Source: an uncultured Bacteroidales bacterium (GTDB taxonomy: Bacteria > Bacteroidota > Bacteroidia > Bacteroidales > Bacteroidaceae). From it: a stretch of DNA of 64,000 nt. Shown piece after piece: positions 8,777-22,054 of this stretch. The stretch covers positions 51,306 to 115,305 of the forward strand of contig CADCBO010000006.1 in NCBI GenBank assembly GCA_902799685.1, in the 5' to 3' direction. Position 1 is the first letter of the stretch. Each line of letters opens with the position of its first letter. Both the position numbers and the translations under genes were made by a program. The notes beneath the pieces are model-generated. The model did not search any database and was not told where the DNA came from. It worked only from the letters and a program-made list of their open reading frames with translations.

Positions 8777-9814
8777 TTATATCAGTTGAATTCCGACTTT
8801 GGCACATTCGGCACGCATATCATCTGGCCAGATGCTGGCCTGAATCTCACCTATATGGGCTTTCTGCAGGAACAGCATGCACAGACGTGACTGACCTATA
8901 CCGCCACCTATTGACAGAGGCAGTTCGTCAGCCAGCAGTTTCTTGTGAAAATAGAGTTCCTTGCGCTCCTGTTTGCCGCACAGTTCAAGCTGGCGTAGCA
9001 TAGACTCCTTGTCAACACGGATACCCATCGATGAAAGTTCCATGGCATGGCCCAGAATGGGGTTCCAAACAAGAAGATCGCCATTCAGGCCCAGGAAACC
9101 GTCCTCATTAGGTGTGGTCCAGTCATCATAGTCTGGTGCACGCAGGTCATGCGGTTCTCCATCGCCCAATTTACCGCCTATGCCCATAATGAACACCGCT
9201 CCATGCTCACGGCAGATGGCGTCCTCACGCTCCTTGGGAGTCTTGTCCGGATATAGACGGCGCAACTCTTCGGAATGGATAAAGAAAACCTCGCGTGCAA
9301 GGAAAGGCTCCAGTTGGGGATAGGTCTCATTGATAAGATACTCCGTGCGGAGCATGGCAGAATATATCTTGCGTACTATACGTTTAAGGAATGTTATGTT
9401 CCTGTCATCGGCCGTTATGGTACGCTCCCAGTCCCACTGATCCACATACAGGGAGTGAAGATTGCCTAAACTCTCGTCGGCACGGATGGCGTTCATGTCG
9501 GTATAGATGCCGTACCCGGCCCTGACATCATACTCAGCCAGTGTAAGGCGTTTCCACTTGGCAAGAGAATGAACCACCTCGGCCTTGGCATCAGCCAGAT
9601 CCTTGATAGGAAAAGTCACGGCGCGCTCCACCCCGTTCAGGTCATCGTTGATACCCATGCCCTTGAGCACGAACAGCGGGGCTGTGACACGCCTCAGCTG
9701 CAATCCGGTGGAGAGGTTCTGCTGGAAGAACTCTTTGATAAGTTTGATACCCTGCTCTGTCTGTTGCATTGACATGAGCGGCTTGTAATTCTGGGGAATA
9801 ATCAGGTAACTCAT
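8777..9814 (-). CDS. asnA: aspartate-ammonia ligase (asparagine synthetase A)
   Basis: Makes L-asparagine from aspartate, ammonia and ATP; cytosolic, and related in fold to class II aminoacyl-tRNA synthetases. The 345 residues fit the family (about 330-350). Recognisable segments are the N-terminal [14 protein letters not shown], the RVTAPLFV and [13 protein letters not shown] stretches, [33 protein letters not shown] and the C-terminal [11 protein letters not shown]. The ATG lies 15 bases after the lptD stop, and ung begins one base after its own stop. Sharing a transcript with lptD is probably only for convenience of expression. No sign of truncation or fusion is visible. Confidence 0.96.
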   Translation of the reverse strand: MSYLIIPQNYKPLMSMQQTEQGIKLIKEFFQQNLSTGLQLRRVTAPLFVLKGMGINDDLNGVERAVTFPIKDLADAKAEVVHSLAKWKRLTLAEYDVRAGYGIYTDMNAIRADESLGNLHSLYVDQWDWERTITADDRNITFLKRIVRKIYSAMLRTEYLINETYPQLEPFLAREVFFIHSEELRRLYPDKTPKEREDAICREHGAVFIMGIGGKLGDGEPHDLRAPDYDDWTTPNEDGFLGLNGDLLVWNPILGHAMELSSMGIRVDKESMLRQLELCGKQERKELYFHKKLLADELPLSIGGGIGQSRLCMLFLQKAHIGEIQASIWPDDMRAECAKVGIQLI

Positions 9815-9829
9815 AGTATTTATGTTTTT

Positions 9830-12640
9830 TCAATCATCATACCAGTTCACGTAGTTATTATAGCTGGAACGCTTATTGATCTTAAGCAGGTCAGCCAGCA
9901 TACTTGAATTGGCTTTGACAGAAAAGTTATACGATGTATACGGTTTAAGCACCACGCTGCACGACATGTTGAAGCAGTGCAGGTCACGCGTGACACTCAT
10001 TGTAGTCATAGTGAAGTCATGATAATTGAAATCCCATCCTGAAGAGAAGTTGATGTTCCATTTGTTTGTCAGTTTGACGTTGCCCGACATGTTAAGGCTA
10101 TGCGTCAGTTTCCAAGGATAACGCATACGATCCACATTTATGGGAGCCGAAGTGTTCTCTCTCATCGATACACCATACGAAATGGAGAATGACCAAGGCA
10201 GGCTGTATTCAACATAACCGTCATCATCCACAGGCGCCGCGCCGCCCTTCTTACCCGGCGCGGAAGCAGTCCTGGCCGCACTGCCGGTGCGGTCGGCATT
10301 GGGATTCTCGTCGTTTTCATCCTCTTCACTGTCATCCGTCTCTTCTTCATCAGAGCTGAAACGGTTCACAAGACTGTTCCATTTATTTTTCCAGTCACGT
10401 AACGTGTTATTGGAGAAGGTATATGAAAAATTCTGGCTCATGCCCTGGAAGCGGCCGAAACGGCCGTAAGAATATTCAGTACGGTCTCCCACATACACCC
10501 TGCCGTTATCATCAATCTCGTAGGCATATGTTGCCCAGGTAGCATTGAAACTGAAGGTGTAGTTCAGTTTGGGGAACTTGATCCTAAGCCTGGTGTTAAG
10601 GTTACTCCAAGGCTTGGTCTGGGCTGCAAAATTATATGACATGGAAGCACTCAGCTCATCAATCAGGCTTACCTTCCTGTCTATGGTATCCCTGTCACCG
10701 TGAACCTTCATTTCCAAATTGTTACCTACACTCATGGAAAGTGTACCGGACTTGCCTTTCCCGGGAACGCCATACAATGAGCCCGTATAAGGTGAATACT
10801 CTACGGTACGTACCTCGCCATTGGCATCGGTATAAACGTATGTGTCATAATAACCGTATCGGGCGGCACTGAAATCGGGCGACATACTGTAGCTCACCGA
10901 AGGGGAGAACACATGTCTTACGGCAACCAGTTTGTCTCCGAACAGTTTCTTCCACAGTTCCGTAGGCAGATACATACCGTACAGTTTGGTATTGGCGCTT
11001 ACACTGAAACTATAATTATAGACACGGTTAAAACCATAAACTGTATCCTTGACAGCCTTCATCTGCTCTTCATCCCATGACTGCATCACTTTGTACGAGT
11101 ACCAACGGGAATTGTAATTGAACGACGGCGTGACATTGATGTTCTTAAGAATCTGGAATGTGGCACTTACAGGTATCGAATGACGCATACCGTTATGCCA
11201 GTCACTGACCAGACTCTTATTCAGTATTTCACTCTCCTTGCATGAGATGCTGTTGCTCAAGGATCCGGAGTAGGTGAAGGAGATCTTCTCATACCACTTT
11301 TCTGCACCGGCCACCTTCTTACGCTTGAACGGATATACCCTCTGAAGCGAAAGGTTCAGCGACGGGAAACTAACGGAAAGGGTCGAGTCACGCATATTCT
11401 GTGACAGGTTCATGGAACTGGAGAGTGACAGCCCTATTGACGGGAAGTTGCGGGAATAGCTTATACTTGAGGTCCTGGTACTCTGCGAAGTAAGAGACGG
11501 ATTGTAAAGACTTGTCAGGTTTGATTTCTCGTAGCTCTGGGTTGCGAAGTTCACACTTGCCGAGAAATTCTGGTAGGGATTCGCCTTGGAATCCTGACGA
11601 TGCGTCCAACGGAACTTGAAGCTTTTGGTGACAGAATAATCTGGCAGGCCCTTGTCGCCCAGTTTGGTGGTAAGCGAGCTGACATACAGATTACCCGAGA
11701 ACTTATATCTCTTCTTGTACCGGCTTTCACCCGACAAACCCCAGGAGCCCTTGGTGAATATTTCGCCAAGCACCTTCAGGTCAAAATAGTCCGACAAGGC
11801 AAAATAATAGCCGCCATCCTTTAGATAAAAGCCACGCTCCATTTCATCACCATAGGAAGGAACTATTATTCCGGATGCATAATCACCCTCCAGGAAAGGG
11901 AAGAAGCCGAAAGGCATGAACAACGGCAACGGAACTCCCATCACCTCAAGATATGCAGGTCCGAACACCACATCGCGTCCCGGACGTACCTTGGCACGTG
12001 TAATGCGGATATTGAAATGAGGGTCATCATGCTGGTCGCAAGTGGTGTAAATGCCATCTGATATGTAATACTCACCTTCCGGACCTTTCTTGGCCTCATA
12101 GCTGGTCATATAACCCTCTCCCTGCTGGGTTATGATCTCATTTATATAGCCTTTCTCCGTCTTGAAGTTGTAACTGATGTGATTTGACTCATACGGCGTT
12201 GAACCATCTATAAAAACAGGGGTACCCACCCAGTTTCCCATTGAGTCGGGCACGCCATCGGCATAAACCAGACTGCTGTCCATCTGCATCTTGATGACAG
12301 CTGCAGTAAGCTGTATGTTCTGATAATTCACTTTTCCGTTACCATAAAGTGAAGCATAACCGCCGTAATCCCATATCATTGAGTCATTGGATTCGTAAAT
12401 TACGGGATCATCGAGCGCATTACTCCTTCTGGGAGCCGGGGCAACGGTATCAGATACTGCCTTAGGCTGAATATCTGATGGAACGGCCAGTGAATCAGGC
12501 AAACTTACGGTCAGGCTGTCAGGAATAAGGGAATCGGCAGACACGATGGAATCGGATGTAGTTTGAGCCACCGCATCAAATACCGGCAGAAGCAATCCGA
12601 GCAACATCGGAAGCCACGTTTTTCTGAACTTTGCCCTCAC
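9830..12640 (-). CDS. lptD: LPS-assembly outer-membrane protein LptD
   Basis: Outer-membrane translocon that inserts lipopolysaccharide into the outer leaflet. The 936-residue protein has a signal peptide (MLLGLLLPVFDAVAQ core), a Ser/Asp/Pro/Val-rich linker (about 27-75), and an OstA-like periplasmic jellyroll (about 80-260). The jellyroll includes GGYASLYGNGKVNYQNIQL and GVPLPLFMPFGFFPF; the latter is the hallmark of the OstA-to-barrel junction. A long beta-barrel rich in aromatic/Ser strands follows, with an acidic, low-complexity extracellular segment (DEEETDDSEEDENDENPN, about 752-769). The start at 12640 is GTG and gives a basic signal-peptide n-region; an ATG 11 codons later would also keep the core. 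It heads the lptD-asnA-ung operon, with a TATTTTTG element upstream. Confidence 0.9.
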   Translation of the reverse strand: MRAKFRKTWLPMLLGLLLPVFDAVAQTTSDSIVSADSLIPDSLTVSLPDSLAVPSDIQPKAVSDTVAPAPRRSNALDDPVIYESNDSMIWDYGGYASLYGNGKVNYQNIQLTAAVIKMQMDSSLVYADGVPDSMGNWVGTPVFIDGSTPYESNHISYNFKTEKGYINEIITQQGEGYMTSYEAKKGPEGEYYISDGIYTTCDQHDDPHFNIRITRAKVRPGRDVVFGPAYLEVMGVPLPLFMPFGFFPFLEGDYASGIIVPSYGDEMERGFYLKDGGYYFALSDYFDLKVLGEIFTKGSWGLSGESRYKKRYKFSGNLYVSSLTTKLGDKGLPDYSVTKSFKFRWTHRQDSKANPYQNFSASVNFATQSYEKSNLTSLYNPSLTSQSTRTSSISYSRNFPSIGLSLSSSMNLSQNMRDSTLSVSFPSLNLSLQRVYPFKRKKVAGAEKWYEKISFTYSGSLSNSISCKESEILNKSLVSDWHNGMRHSIPVSATFQILKNINVTPSFNYNSRWYSYKVMQSWDEEQMKAVKDTVYGFNRVYNYSFSVSANTKLYGMYLPTELWKKLFGDKLVAVRHVFSPSVSYSMSPDFSAARYGYYDTYVYTDANGEVRTVEYSPYTGSLYGVPGKGKSGTLSMSVGNNLEMKVHGDRDTIDRKVSLIDELSASMSYNFAAQTKPWSNLNTRLRIKFPKLNYTFSFNATWATYAYEIDDNGRVYVGDRTEYSYGRFGRFQGMSQNFSYTFSNNTLRDWKNKWNSLVNRFSSDEEETDDSEEDENDENPNADRTGSAARTASAPGKKGGAAPVDDDGYVEYSLPWSFSISYGVSMRENTSAPINVDRMRYPWKLTHSLNMSGNVKLTNKWNINFSSGWDFNYHDFTMTTMSVTRDLHCFNMSCSVVLKPYTSYNFSVKANSSMLADLLKINKRSSYNNYVNWYDD

Positions 12641-12668
12641 TTGATATTATTTTGCGTGTAACAAACTG

Positions 12669-12676
12669 CAAAAATA
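12669..12676 (-). promoter_or_regulatory. putative -7 element for lptD operon
   Basis: Minus-strand TATTTTTG matches TAnnTTTG and lies about 28 bases upstream of the GTG start of lptD, in the 101-base gap after the HD-domain gene. No -33 element is seen at standard spacing. Confidence 0.5.
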
Positions 12677-12741
12677 TCTATAAATGGGCAAATAAGCGCA
12701 CACACACGAGCGTTTTCAAGATTTTTAATAGTAAAGATACA

Positions 12742-16520
<3,779 letters not shown>

Positions 16521-16587
16521 TTACAGTTTCACATCCGCGAAATTAATCTTTTTTTGTCTTAAGCTAGCAAACGACAGCATTAATTCA

Positions 16588-16595
16588 TATCTTTG
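16588..16595 (+). promoter_or_regulatory. putative -7 element for the cassette operon
   Basis: TATCTTTG on the plus strand matches TAnnTTTG exactly. It overlaps an upstream TTG codon at 16593, which would therefore be too close to the promoter to start translation. This supports the ATG at 16638 as the true start. It lies in the divergent gap shared with the GH2 gene. Confidence 0.55.
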
Positions 16596-16637
16596 AAGCC
16601 ACAAGCGCGCGCACGCACACGCGCCACAAATACAAGG

Positions 16638-18581
16638 ATGTTAACCAGCAGCAATAAAAAAACATATCTTACGGCTTTGGGACCTATTTCCGGGTTTCTT
16701 CCGTTTGTACTGGCAGTGATACTCTGGCTGGTATTGGCCATACATGACGGTCAGATACTGAAGAAGACCGAAAACCTTTCACTGTTCCTTTCTGATTACC
16801 TATTTCTTAAGGAATGTCTGTCTATACCGGGAGGAGTCATAGGATGGGCAGGAGCATTTCTGACCCAGTTCCTTTATCTGCCGTGGATTGGTTCGCTTAT
16901 CTGGATCCTGCTGCTTCTGTTTTCAGCCAGACTCACCGTCAAAGCATTCTCCATCCCGGACAGGATGGCCGCATTGGCGTATATTCCTGCCGTTGCCATA
17001 ATAGCACTCAACGTATCGTTGGGATATGGTATCTTCCTGATGAAAGGGCGGGATTATTTCTTCTCTACGGTGCTTGGCTACATATCGGCTTTGATTCCCA
17101 TGCTTATAGAGAAGCATCTGACTTCTTCCTGGAGAATAATGCTATTCAGGTTCGTATGGATAACAGTTGGGTTCATGCTTCTGGGTACATACGCTATAGC
17201 CGGTGTACTTGCCTCGCTGATTTCAGGGATACGCAACAGGAATGCAACTGTGTCATGCATAACCGTTGCACTCATCATAATCGCACCATTAGTCCTTTAC
17301 AGCTTCTACACCTCATACCGCCTTGCTGACACACTGTATCTGGGATTGCCCCAGATTTCGGTCAGGGATTGGAACACAAGGATCCGTACGCCCTTGTTTA
17401 TTGTCCTGGCATACCTGCCTCTGATGGCTATGGCACCTTTCAGACGCGCCGATGGGCTGAAATGGCTCCATAACGGTTATATTTTCAACACAACATGCTA
17501 TTTGATTTTTGCCGCAACGGTATATCTGATGCATTACGGTGAACTGACCTTCCGTGCTGAGGTTGCCATGTCGAATGCAATTGATGACCTGGAGTGGCAG
17601 AAAGCAGTGGATATTTTCAATGACGCAGCAAAAAGCCGCATCAAGGCTGATGCACGGGCATTTGAGTCACGGACCGCAGAACTGAAGGGCGTTTCCGACC
17701 CGCAACTGAGAGAGGAGATAATTGAAAAGTACTCGGCCAGATTTTACGAGCCGACCAGGATTATGGTATTGTACCGCGACCTTGCCATGATTAAGATGGA
17801 CAAGGCGCTTGATTACGCATTTACGATGAAAGACGGTGCTCATAAGCCAGTCTCAACCACCCTTGTTCCCATAGTGATCCAGGCCGGAAAACAACTATAC
17901 CTGCATTACGGGCTGGAGAATATGTGTTACCGCTGGTGCTTTGAGGATATCGTCGCGCTTGGCATGAGCGTAAATTCTCTCAAATATCTGGCCATGCAGT
18001 CTGTCGCAACAGGCCAGTGGGCTCTTGCAGGCAAATATCTCGACCAGCTTGACAAAACCCTGTTTCACCGTAAATGGGCACACGGACAACGGACTCTCCT
18101 AGGCAATCCGGATAAGGTTTCAGCTGCTGCCCCATACGACCAAATCCAGAAGCTCATGTGCATTGATGAAAAAATGAGCGCCGACCTCTCCAAGGCTGAG
18201 TTGTATCTGTTGAGCAACTTCACATCCAGGAGACCGGTGAATGCAACCCCGGAATATGATAAGGTTGCCCTGTTCTGGGCTATGCGCTCCCTGAATGACC
18301 AGCAATTCTGGAAATGGCTTTCCTACTATACCAAAAGCAACCATGTCAAGGCTCTTCCCATACATGTGCAGGAAGCCGCCCTGTTCTATAATTCCATGCA
18401 GAAAATGGCAGACAATCTTCCTATTGACAACAAGGTTTCAGAGAGTTTCAACGCTTTCATGAAATACGCCGATACCCATAATATCCGTTCAGTCAAGGAA
18501 TCCAAATATCCATATGAACAGAGATTCGGACATACTTTCTATTTCTTCTACTATTTTTCAAGGGATATTGCAAGTTATTGA
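16638..18581 (+). CDS. cassette 1 membrane protein (DUF6057-like), helical C-terminal half
   Basis: The 647-residue inner-membrane protein is of unknown function and I think it belongs to the DUF6057 family of Bacteroidetes. Roughly the first 320 residues hold about ten hydrophobic segments (first: FLPFVLAVILWLVLA), including a re-entrant-looking FLTQFLYLPWIGSLIWILLL. The remaining half is soluble and helical, TPR-like by eye, starting near EVAMSNAIDDLEWQKAVDIF. It contains YLHYGLENMCYRWCFEDI and YLDQLDKTLFHRKWA, and ends with an aromatic tail (FYFFYYFS). I start at the ATG at 16638 because the earlier TTG overlaps the promoter, and because paralogue 2 begins at the equivalent residue. Its stop lies 5 bases before the next start. 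It is the first gene of a seven-gene operon. Confidence 0.85.
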   Translation: MLTSSNKKTYLTALGPISGFLPFVLAVILWLVLAIHDGQILKKTENLSLFLSDYLFLKECLSIPGGVIGWAGAFLTQFLYLPWIGSLIWILLLLFSARLTVKAFSIPDRMAALAYIPAVAIIALNVSLGYGIFLMKGRDYFFSTVLGYISALIPMLIEKHLTSSWRIMLFRFVWITVGFMLLGTYAIAGVLASLISGIRNRNATVSCITVALIIIAPLVLYSFYTSYRLADTLYLGLPQISVRDWNTRIRTPLFIVLAYLPLMAMAPFRRADGLKWLHNGYIFNTTCYLIFAATVYLMHYGELTFRAEVAMSNAIDDLEWQKAVDIFNDAAKSRIKADARAFESRTAELKGVSDPQLREEIIEKYSARFYEPTRIMVLYRDLAMIKMDKALDYAFTMKDGAHKPVSTTLVPIVIQAGKQLYLHYGLENMCYRWCFEDIVALGMSVNSLKYLAMQSVATGQWALAGKYLDQLDKTLFHRKWAHGQRTLLGNPDKVSAAAPYDQIQKLMCIDEKMSADLSKAELYLLSNFTSRRPVNATPEYDKVALFWAMRSLNDQQFWKWLSYYTKSNHVKALPIHVQEAALFYNSMQKMADNLPIDNKVSESFNAFMKYADTHNIRSVKESKYPYEQRFGHTFYFFYYFSRDIASY

Positions 18582-18586
18582 TCATT

Positions 18587-20068
18587 ATGAGGACGCCATC
18601 TGTTATATTGCTTGCCGTTACTTTTGCAGCCTGCTCAGGAGTACCGGGCACATTCGACAAGAGTAACCTGAAGCCGTCATTGTTCCCCGACTATACGGAT
18701 GTTACGGCGCCATCAAACATAGCCCCCCTGAATTTCATCATCCAGGAAGAAGGCGACAGGTTTATCACTGTTCTGGAAAACGGCAGGAAGAGCATTACCG
18801 TGACAGGAAAACAGGTAAGGATAAAAGACAGGCAATGGAAAGGTCTGAAAAAAGACGGCAAAATAGACGTCTCCGTCTATAAGAAAACCGGTAGTCAGTG
18901 GACGGCCATGCAACCGTTCAGCATAACTCTGGAAGATGATATTGACCCTTTCATCTCATACCGTCAGATTATGCCTTCAGTTGATTCCTATCAGGACCTT
19001 TCCATCATCCAGCGCAGTCTGGAGTCTTTCAGGAGCAAGGTGGTCTATTCCAACTCTATGGTTCAGGATTTAGGGAATGGCCAGTGCATAAACTGCCATC
19101 ACTACCGGAACTACAGCACAGACAATATGCAGTTCCATGTCCGCCAGTATCTGGGAGGTACAGTAATGGTCATTGACGGTAATCTGCGCAAGGTCAATCT
19201 CAAGACTGATTCCACCATATCGGCCGGCGTTTATCCGGCATGGCATCCCACTCATGACTATATAGCCTACTCAACCAACATGACATATCAGTCTGTCCAT
19301 ACCGTTGACCCTAACCGCATAGAGGTGGTTGACCTGGAGAGCGACCTGATACTGTATAACATAAAGGACAACGCCGTCAGCGTCATTGAGAATGACCCGG
19401 ACCGGTTTGAGTGCTTTCCCGCCTGGTCTCCCGACGGACGTATGCTCTATTACGTATCGGCACGATATGAAACGCCTTTCGACGATGACCGCATGGACAG
19501 GATATTCGCCGACTGCCGCAGCATAAAATACAATCTCTATTGCAAGCCGTTTGACCCTGACACCCGGACCTGGGGCAAGTCCGTACTGCTTTTTGATGCC
19601 GCATCCGCAGGTAAGAGCGTAACCCTGCCCAGAGTTTCGCCCGACGGCAGGTGGCTGATTTTCGCATTAGGTGAGTACGGGGTATTCCATATATGGCACC
19701 GTGACTCAGACCTTTGGATGATGGACCTTGCCGACGGTTCCATAAGACCCCTTGACGAGATAAACAGTCCTGAAGTAGAGAGCTATCATTCTTGGTCATC
19801 GAACGGCAAATGGATTATTTTCAGCACACGCAGGGAAGACGGGGCATATACCCGTCTGTATCTTTCACATCTGGAAGCTGACGGACATTTCTCCAAACCG
19901 TTTGCCCTCCCTCAGAAAAAGCCTGGATTCAACCGTAATTACATGTATTCGTTCAATATTCCCGAATTCATGAAGGAACCGGTTCATATTACTCCCCGAA
20001 AGTTCGCGTCATTCATTGAGGCGGCTCCGGCCAGTCCTGTCAGATATGAGCCCAAGCTACAGAAATAA
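18587..20068 (+). CDS. cassette 1 lipoprotein: PD40-type propeller with CxxCH motif
   Basis: The 493-residue predicted lipoprotein has a signal peptide ending in a lipobox with Cys16 (TFAACSG). An N-terminal beta-rich domain (about 30-130) contains LFPDYTDVTAPSNIAPLNF. Next comes CINCHHY (167-173), a textbook CxxCH haem c attachment motif, and then PD40/TolB-like blades. The blades are YPAWHPTHDYIAYS (216-229), AWSPDGRMLYYVS (279-291), RVSPDGRWLIFA (349-360) and SWSSNGKWIIFS (402-413). The conserved C-terminus contains NIPEFMKEPVHI. The ATG at 18587 is preferred over a TTG at 18578, because both paralogues begin MRK at this point. It could be a monohaem cytochrome-like sensor or binding protein; metal binding without haem is the alternative. 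Confidence 0.85.
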   Translation: MRTPSVILLAVTFAACSGVPGTFDKSNLKPSLFPDYTDVTAPSNIAPLNFIIQEEGDRFITVLENGRKSITVTGKQVRIKDRQWKGLKKDGKIDVSVYKKTGSQWTAMQPFSITLEDDIDPFISYRQIMPSVDSYQDLSIIQRSLESFRSKVVYSNSMVQDLGNGQCINCHHYRNYSTDNMQFHVRQYLGGTVMVIDGNLRKVNLKTDSTISAGVYPAWHPTHDYIAYSTNMTYQSVHTVDPNRIEVVDLESDLILYNIKDNAVSVIENDPDRFECFPAWSPDGRMLYYVSARYETPFDDDRMDRIFADCRSIKYNLYCKPFDPDTRTWGKSVLLFDAASAGKSVTLPRVSPDGRWLIFALGEYGVFHIWHRDSDLWMMDLADGSIRPLDEINSPEVESYHSWSSNGKWIIFSTRREDGAYTRLYLSHLEADGHFSKPFALPQKKPGFNRNYMYSFNIPEFMKEPVHITPRKFASFIEAAPASPVRYEPKLQK

Positions 20069-20092
20069 TTATGAATAATAAACATCTATAAT

Positions 20093-22051
20093 ATGTCACA
20101 AACCTTCCCGGATAGCAATAAGAAACTGACACAGAAACTGATGGCATACCTGCCTGTATTGCTGGCGGCAGTGCTATGGTGTATCCTGACATTCAAGGAG
20201 TACTATTATCTCAAGAAAGTGGAGGATCTGTCTATTTTCCTGTTTGACAAGCTCCTTATTCTGGAAAGTTTCAAAATACCTGGAGGCTTTCTGGGGCTGG
20301 CGGGCTCATTCCTTACCCAGTTCCTACATCTGCCCTGGCTTGGAGCGCTTATATGGGTCATGTTACTTCTGCTCACCTATTATCTGACGATAACCGTATT
20401 CAGAATCCCGGAGAATCTGCGCCCGTTGGCCATTATTCCCGTGGCGCTGCTGGTTATAGGCAATATGTCACTGGGATATGGGGTATTCATCATGAGAGAA
20501 CAGGATCATTTCTTTGCGCCTTTGTTAGGATATCTGGCCGCACTCATACCCATATCTGCGACAGGGCGCATCAATGGCTTATGGGGCAAGATACTGTTTC
20601 TGTCTGTATGGATAATATCCGGCTTTATATTACTGGGCACCTTTGCCTTTACAGGTGCTCTTGCAGCTGCATGCGCCATACTTGTCAGGGAAGGTCTCAT
20701 ACGCAGGGAACGCATTACCCTGTTTGCATTGACGGCAGTCATGATAGCAGTGGTCCCTCTTGTAATCTATCCCCTATATACATCCTATAGAATGGCCGAC
20801 AGTTGGATTCTGGGACTGCCTTCCATATCCGAAGATGTCTGGACCCGCCCCATGAGGACACCGTTGCAGCTTGCACTTCTATACCAGATTCTTATGGCCC
20901 TGGCATCCGATAAGTTGTCCGTACAGAAACTTTCCGCTTTCAAAAACCTTGTCATTCAGGTTTCCATATACATTATTTCCATAGCATCCGTATGGGCATT
21001 CTGGTTCAAGGATGAAAATTTCCATACTGAACTTGCTATGTCTGAGGCTGTTGACCGTTATGACTGGAACGGCACTCTTGAGATATTCCGGAAGGCGGCC
21101 GGATCACATACCGATTCCGACGCAAAGGCCTATGCATCCCGAACTAAAGAAATATCAGGAGCCAGTTCTTCACAAGAGATATCCGATATAGTTGACAAAT
21201 ACAGCGGACGCTTCTTTGAGCCAACCCGGACAATGGTGCTATACCGTGACCTGGCTCTGCTTAAGTTGAACCGTGCCCTTGACGAGGCGTTTACATATAA
21301 GGATGGCGGTCGTCTTCAGAAGTCACGCAAACAGATACCCATGGCATTCCAATCCGGAAAACAGTTTTATATGCAGTATGGACTGGTCAACATGGCATAC
21401 CGCTGGTGTCTGGAAGATATTATTGAACACAATTGGAGCTTCAGCACTCTAAAGTATCTTACTTTGCATTGCAACATCATGCAGGAGAGCGATTTCGCTT
21501 ACAAGTACATCAACAAGCTGGAAAAAACCATATTCTACAGGAAGTGGGCCAGGCAGCAGATGTCCATTTCACACGACAGCACACTCATGGCCACATCCGA
21601 GCCATACAAAAGCATTCTTCCATACATGTGCTTTGAGAACCGCATGTCCAATGACAATGTCAAGACCGAAGCGTTCATCATAAATCATTTCCTTGACAAA
21701 GAGCCGCCCCACCCTTCGGCCGAATATGACAGGGCAGCATTGCTTTTTGCCATGCGGATTCAGGACATACCACGCTTCTGGGAACGTCTTTTATATTACG
21801 TTGACTCAAACGATTTCAAGACACTCCCCCATGCTGTCCAGGAGGCCGCACTCCTGTACAGCACACTTGAAAACAAGAAAACAAATCTTCCATACGACAA
21901 ATCGGTTATTGAGAATTATGAAAGATTCGATAGTTTCGTAAAGAATAATCCTGTGCGCAACATCAAGGAATCAGCATATCCCTACTCGCAGAAGTTCGGT
22001 AGCACCTTCTATTACTTTTATTATTTCACTAGGAATCTCCAAACATACTGA
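20093..22051 (+). CDS. cassette 2 membrane protein (DUF6057-like)
   Basis: The 652-residue paralogue of the cassette 1 membrane protein shares its whole layout: cytosolic N-terminus, about ten membrane segments in the first half, and a helical soluble half. Shared landmarks include FLTQFLHLPWLGALIW, NMSLGYGVFIM, RFFEPTRTMVLYRDLALLKL, QYGLVNMAYRWCLEDI, YINKLEKTIFYRKWARQQ and the aromatic end YYFYYFTRN. It starts at an ATG 24 bases after cassette 1, and its stop lies 3 bases before the next lipoprotein start. The conserved Tyr-Gly-Leu...Tyr-Arg-Trp-Cys segment in the soluble half suggests a functional surface. No catalytic motif is recognised. Function is unknown; I infer that it forms a complex with the adjacent lipoprotein because the two genes were duplicated together. 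Confidence 0.85.
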   Translation: MSQTFPDSNKKLTQKLMAYLPVLLAAVLWCILTFKEYYYLKKVEDLSIFLFDKLLILESFKIPGGFLGLAGSFLTQFLHLPWLGALIWVMLLLLTYYLTITVFRIPENLRPLAIIPVALLVIGNMSLGYGVFIMREQDHFFAPLLGYLAALIPISATGRINGLWGKILFLSVWIISGFILLGTFAFTGALAAACAILVREGLIRRERITLFALTAVMIAVVPLVIYPLYTSYRMADSWILGLPSISEDVWTRPMRTPLQLALLYQILMALASDKLSVQKLSAFKNLVIQVSIYIISIASVWAFWFKDENFHTELAMSEAVDRYDWNGTLEIFRKAAGSHTDSDAKAYASRTKEISGASSSQEISDIVDKYSGRFFEPTRTMVLYRDLALLKLNRALDEAFTYKDGGRLQKSRKQIPMAFQSGKQFYMQYGLVNMAYRWCLEDIIEHNWSFSTLKYLTLHCNIMQESDFAYKYINKLEKTIFYRKWARQQMSISHDSTLMATSEPYKSILPYMCFENRMSNDNVKTEAFIINHFLDKEPPHPSAEYDRAALLFAMRIQDIPRFWERLLYYVDSNDFKTLPHAVQEAALLYSTLENKKTNLPYDKSVIENYERFDSFVKNNPVRNIKESAYPYSQKFGSTFYYFYYFTRNLQTY

Positions 22052-22054
22052 CTT

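Noticed and set aside
16593-16637. TTG start extending the first cassette membrane protein
   Set aside because: The TTG overlaps a consensus -7 element, and the paralogue begins at the residue matching ATG 16638.
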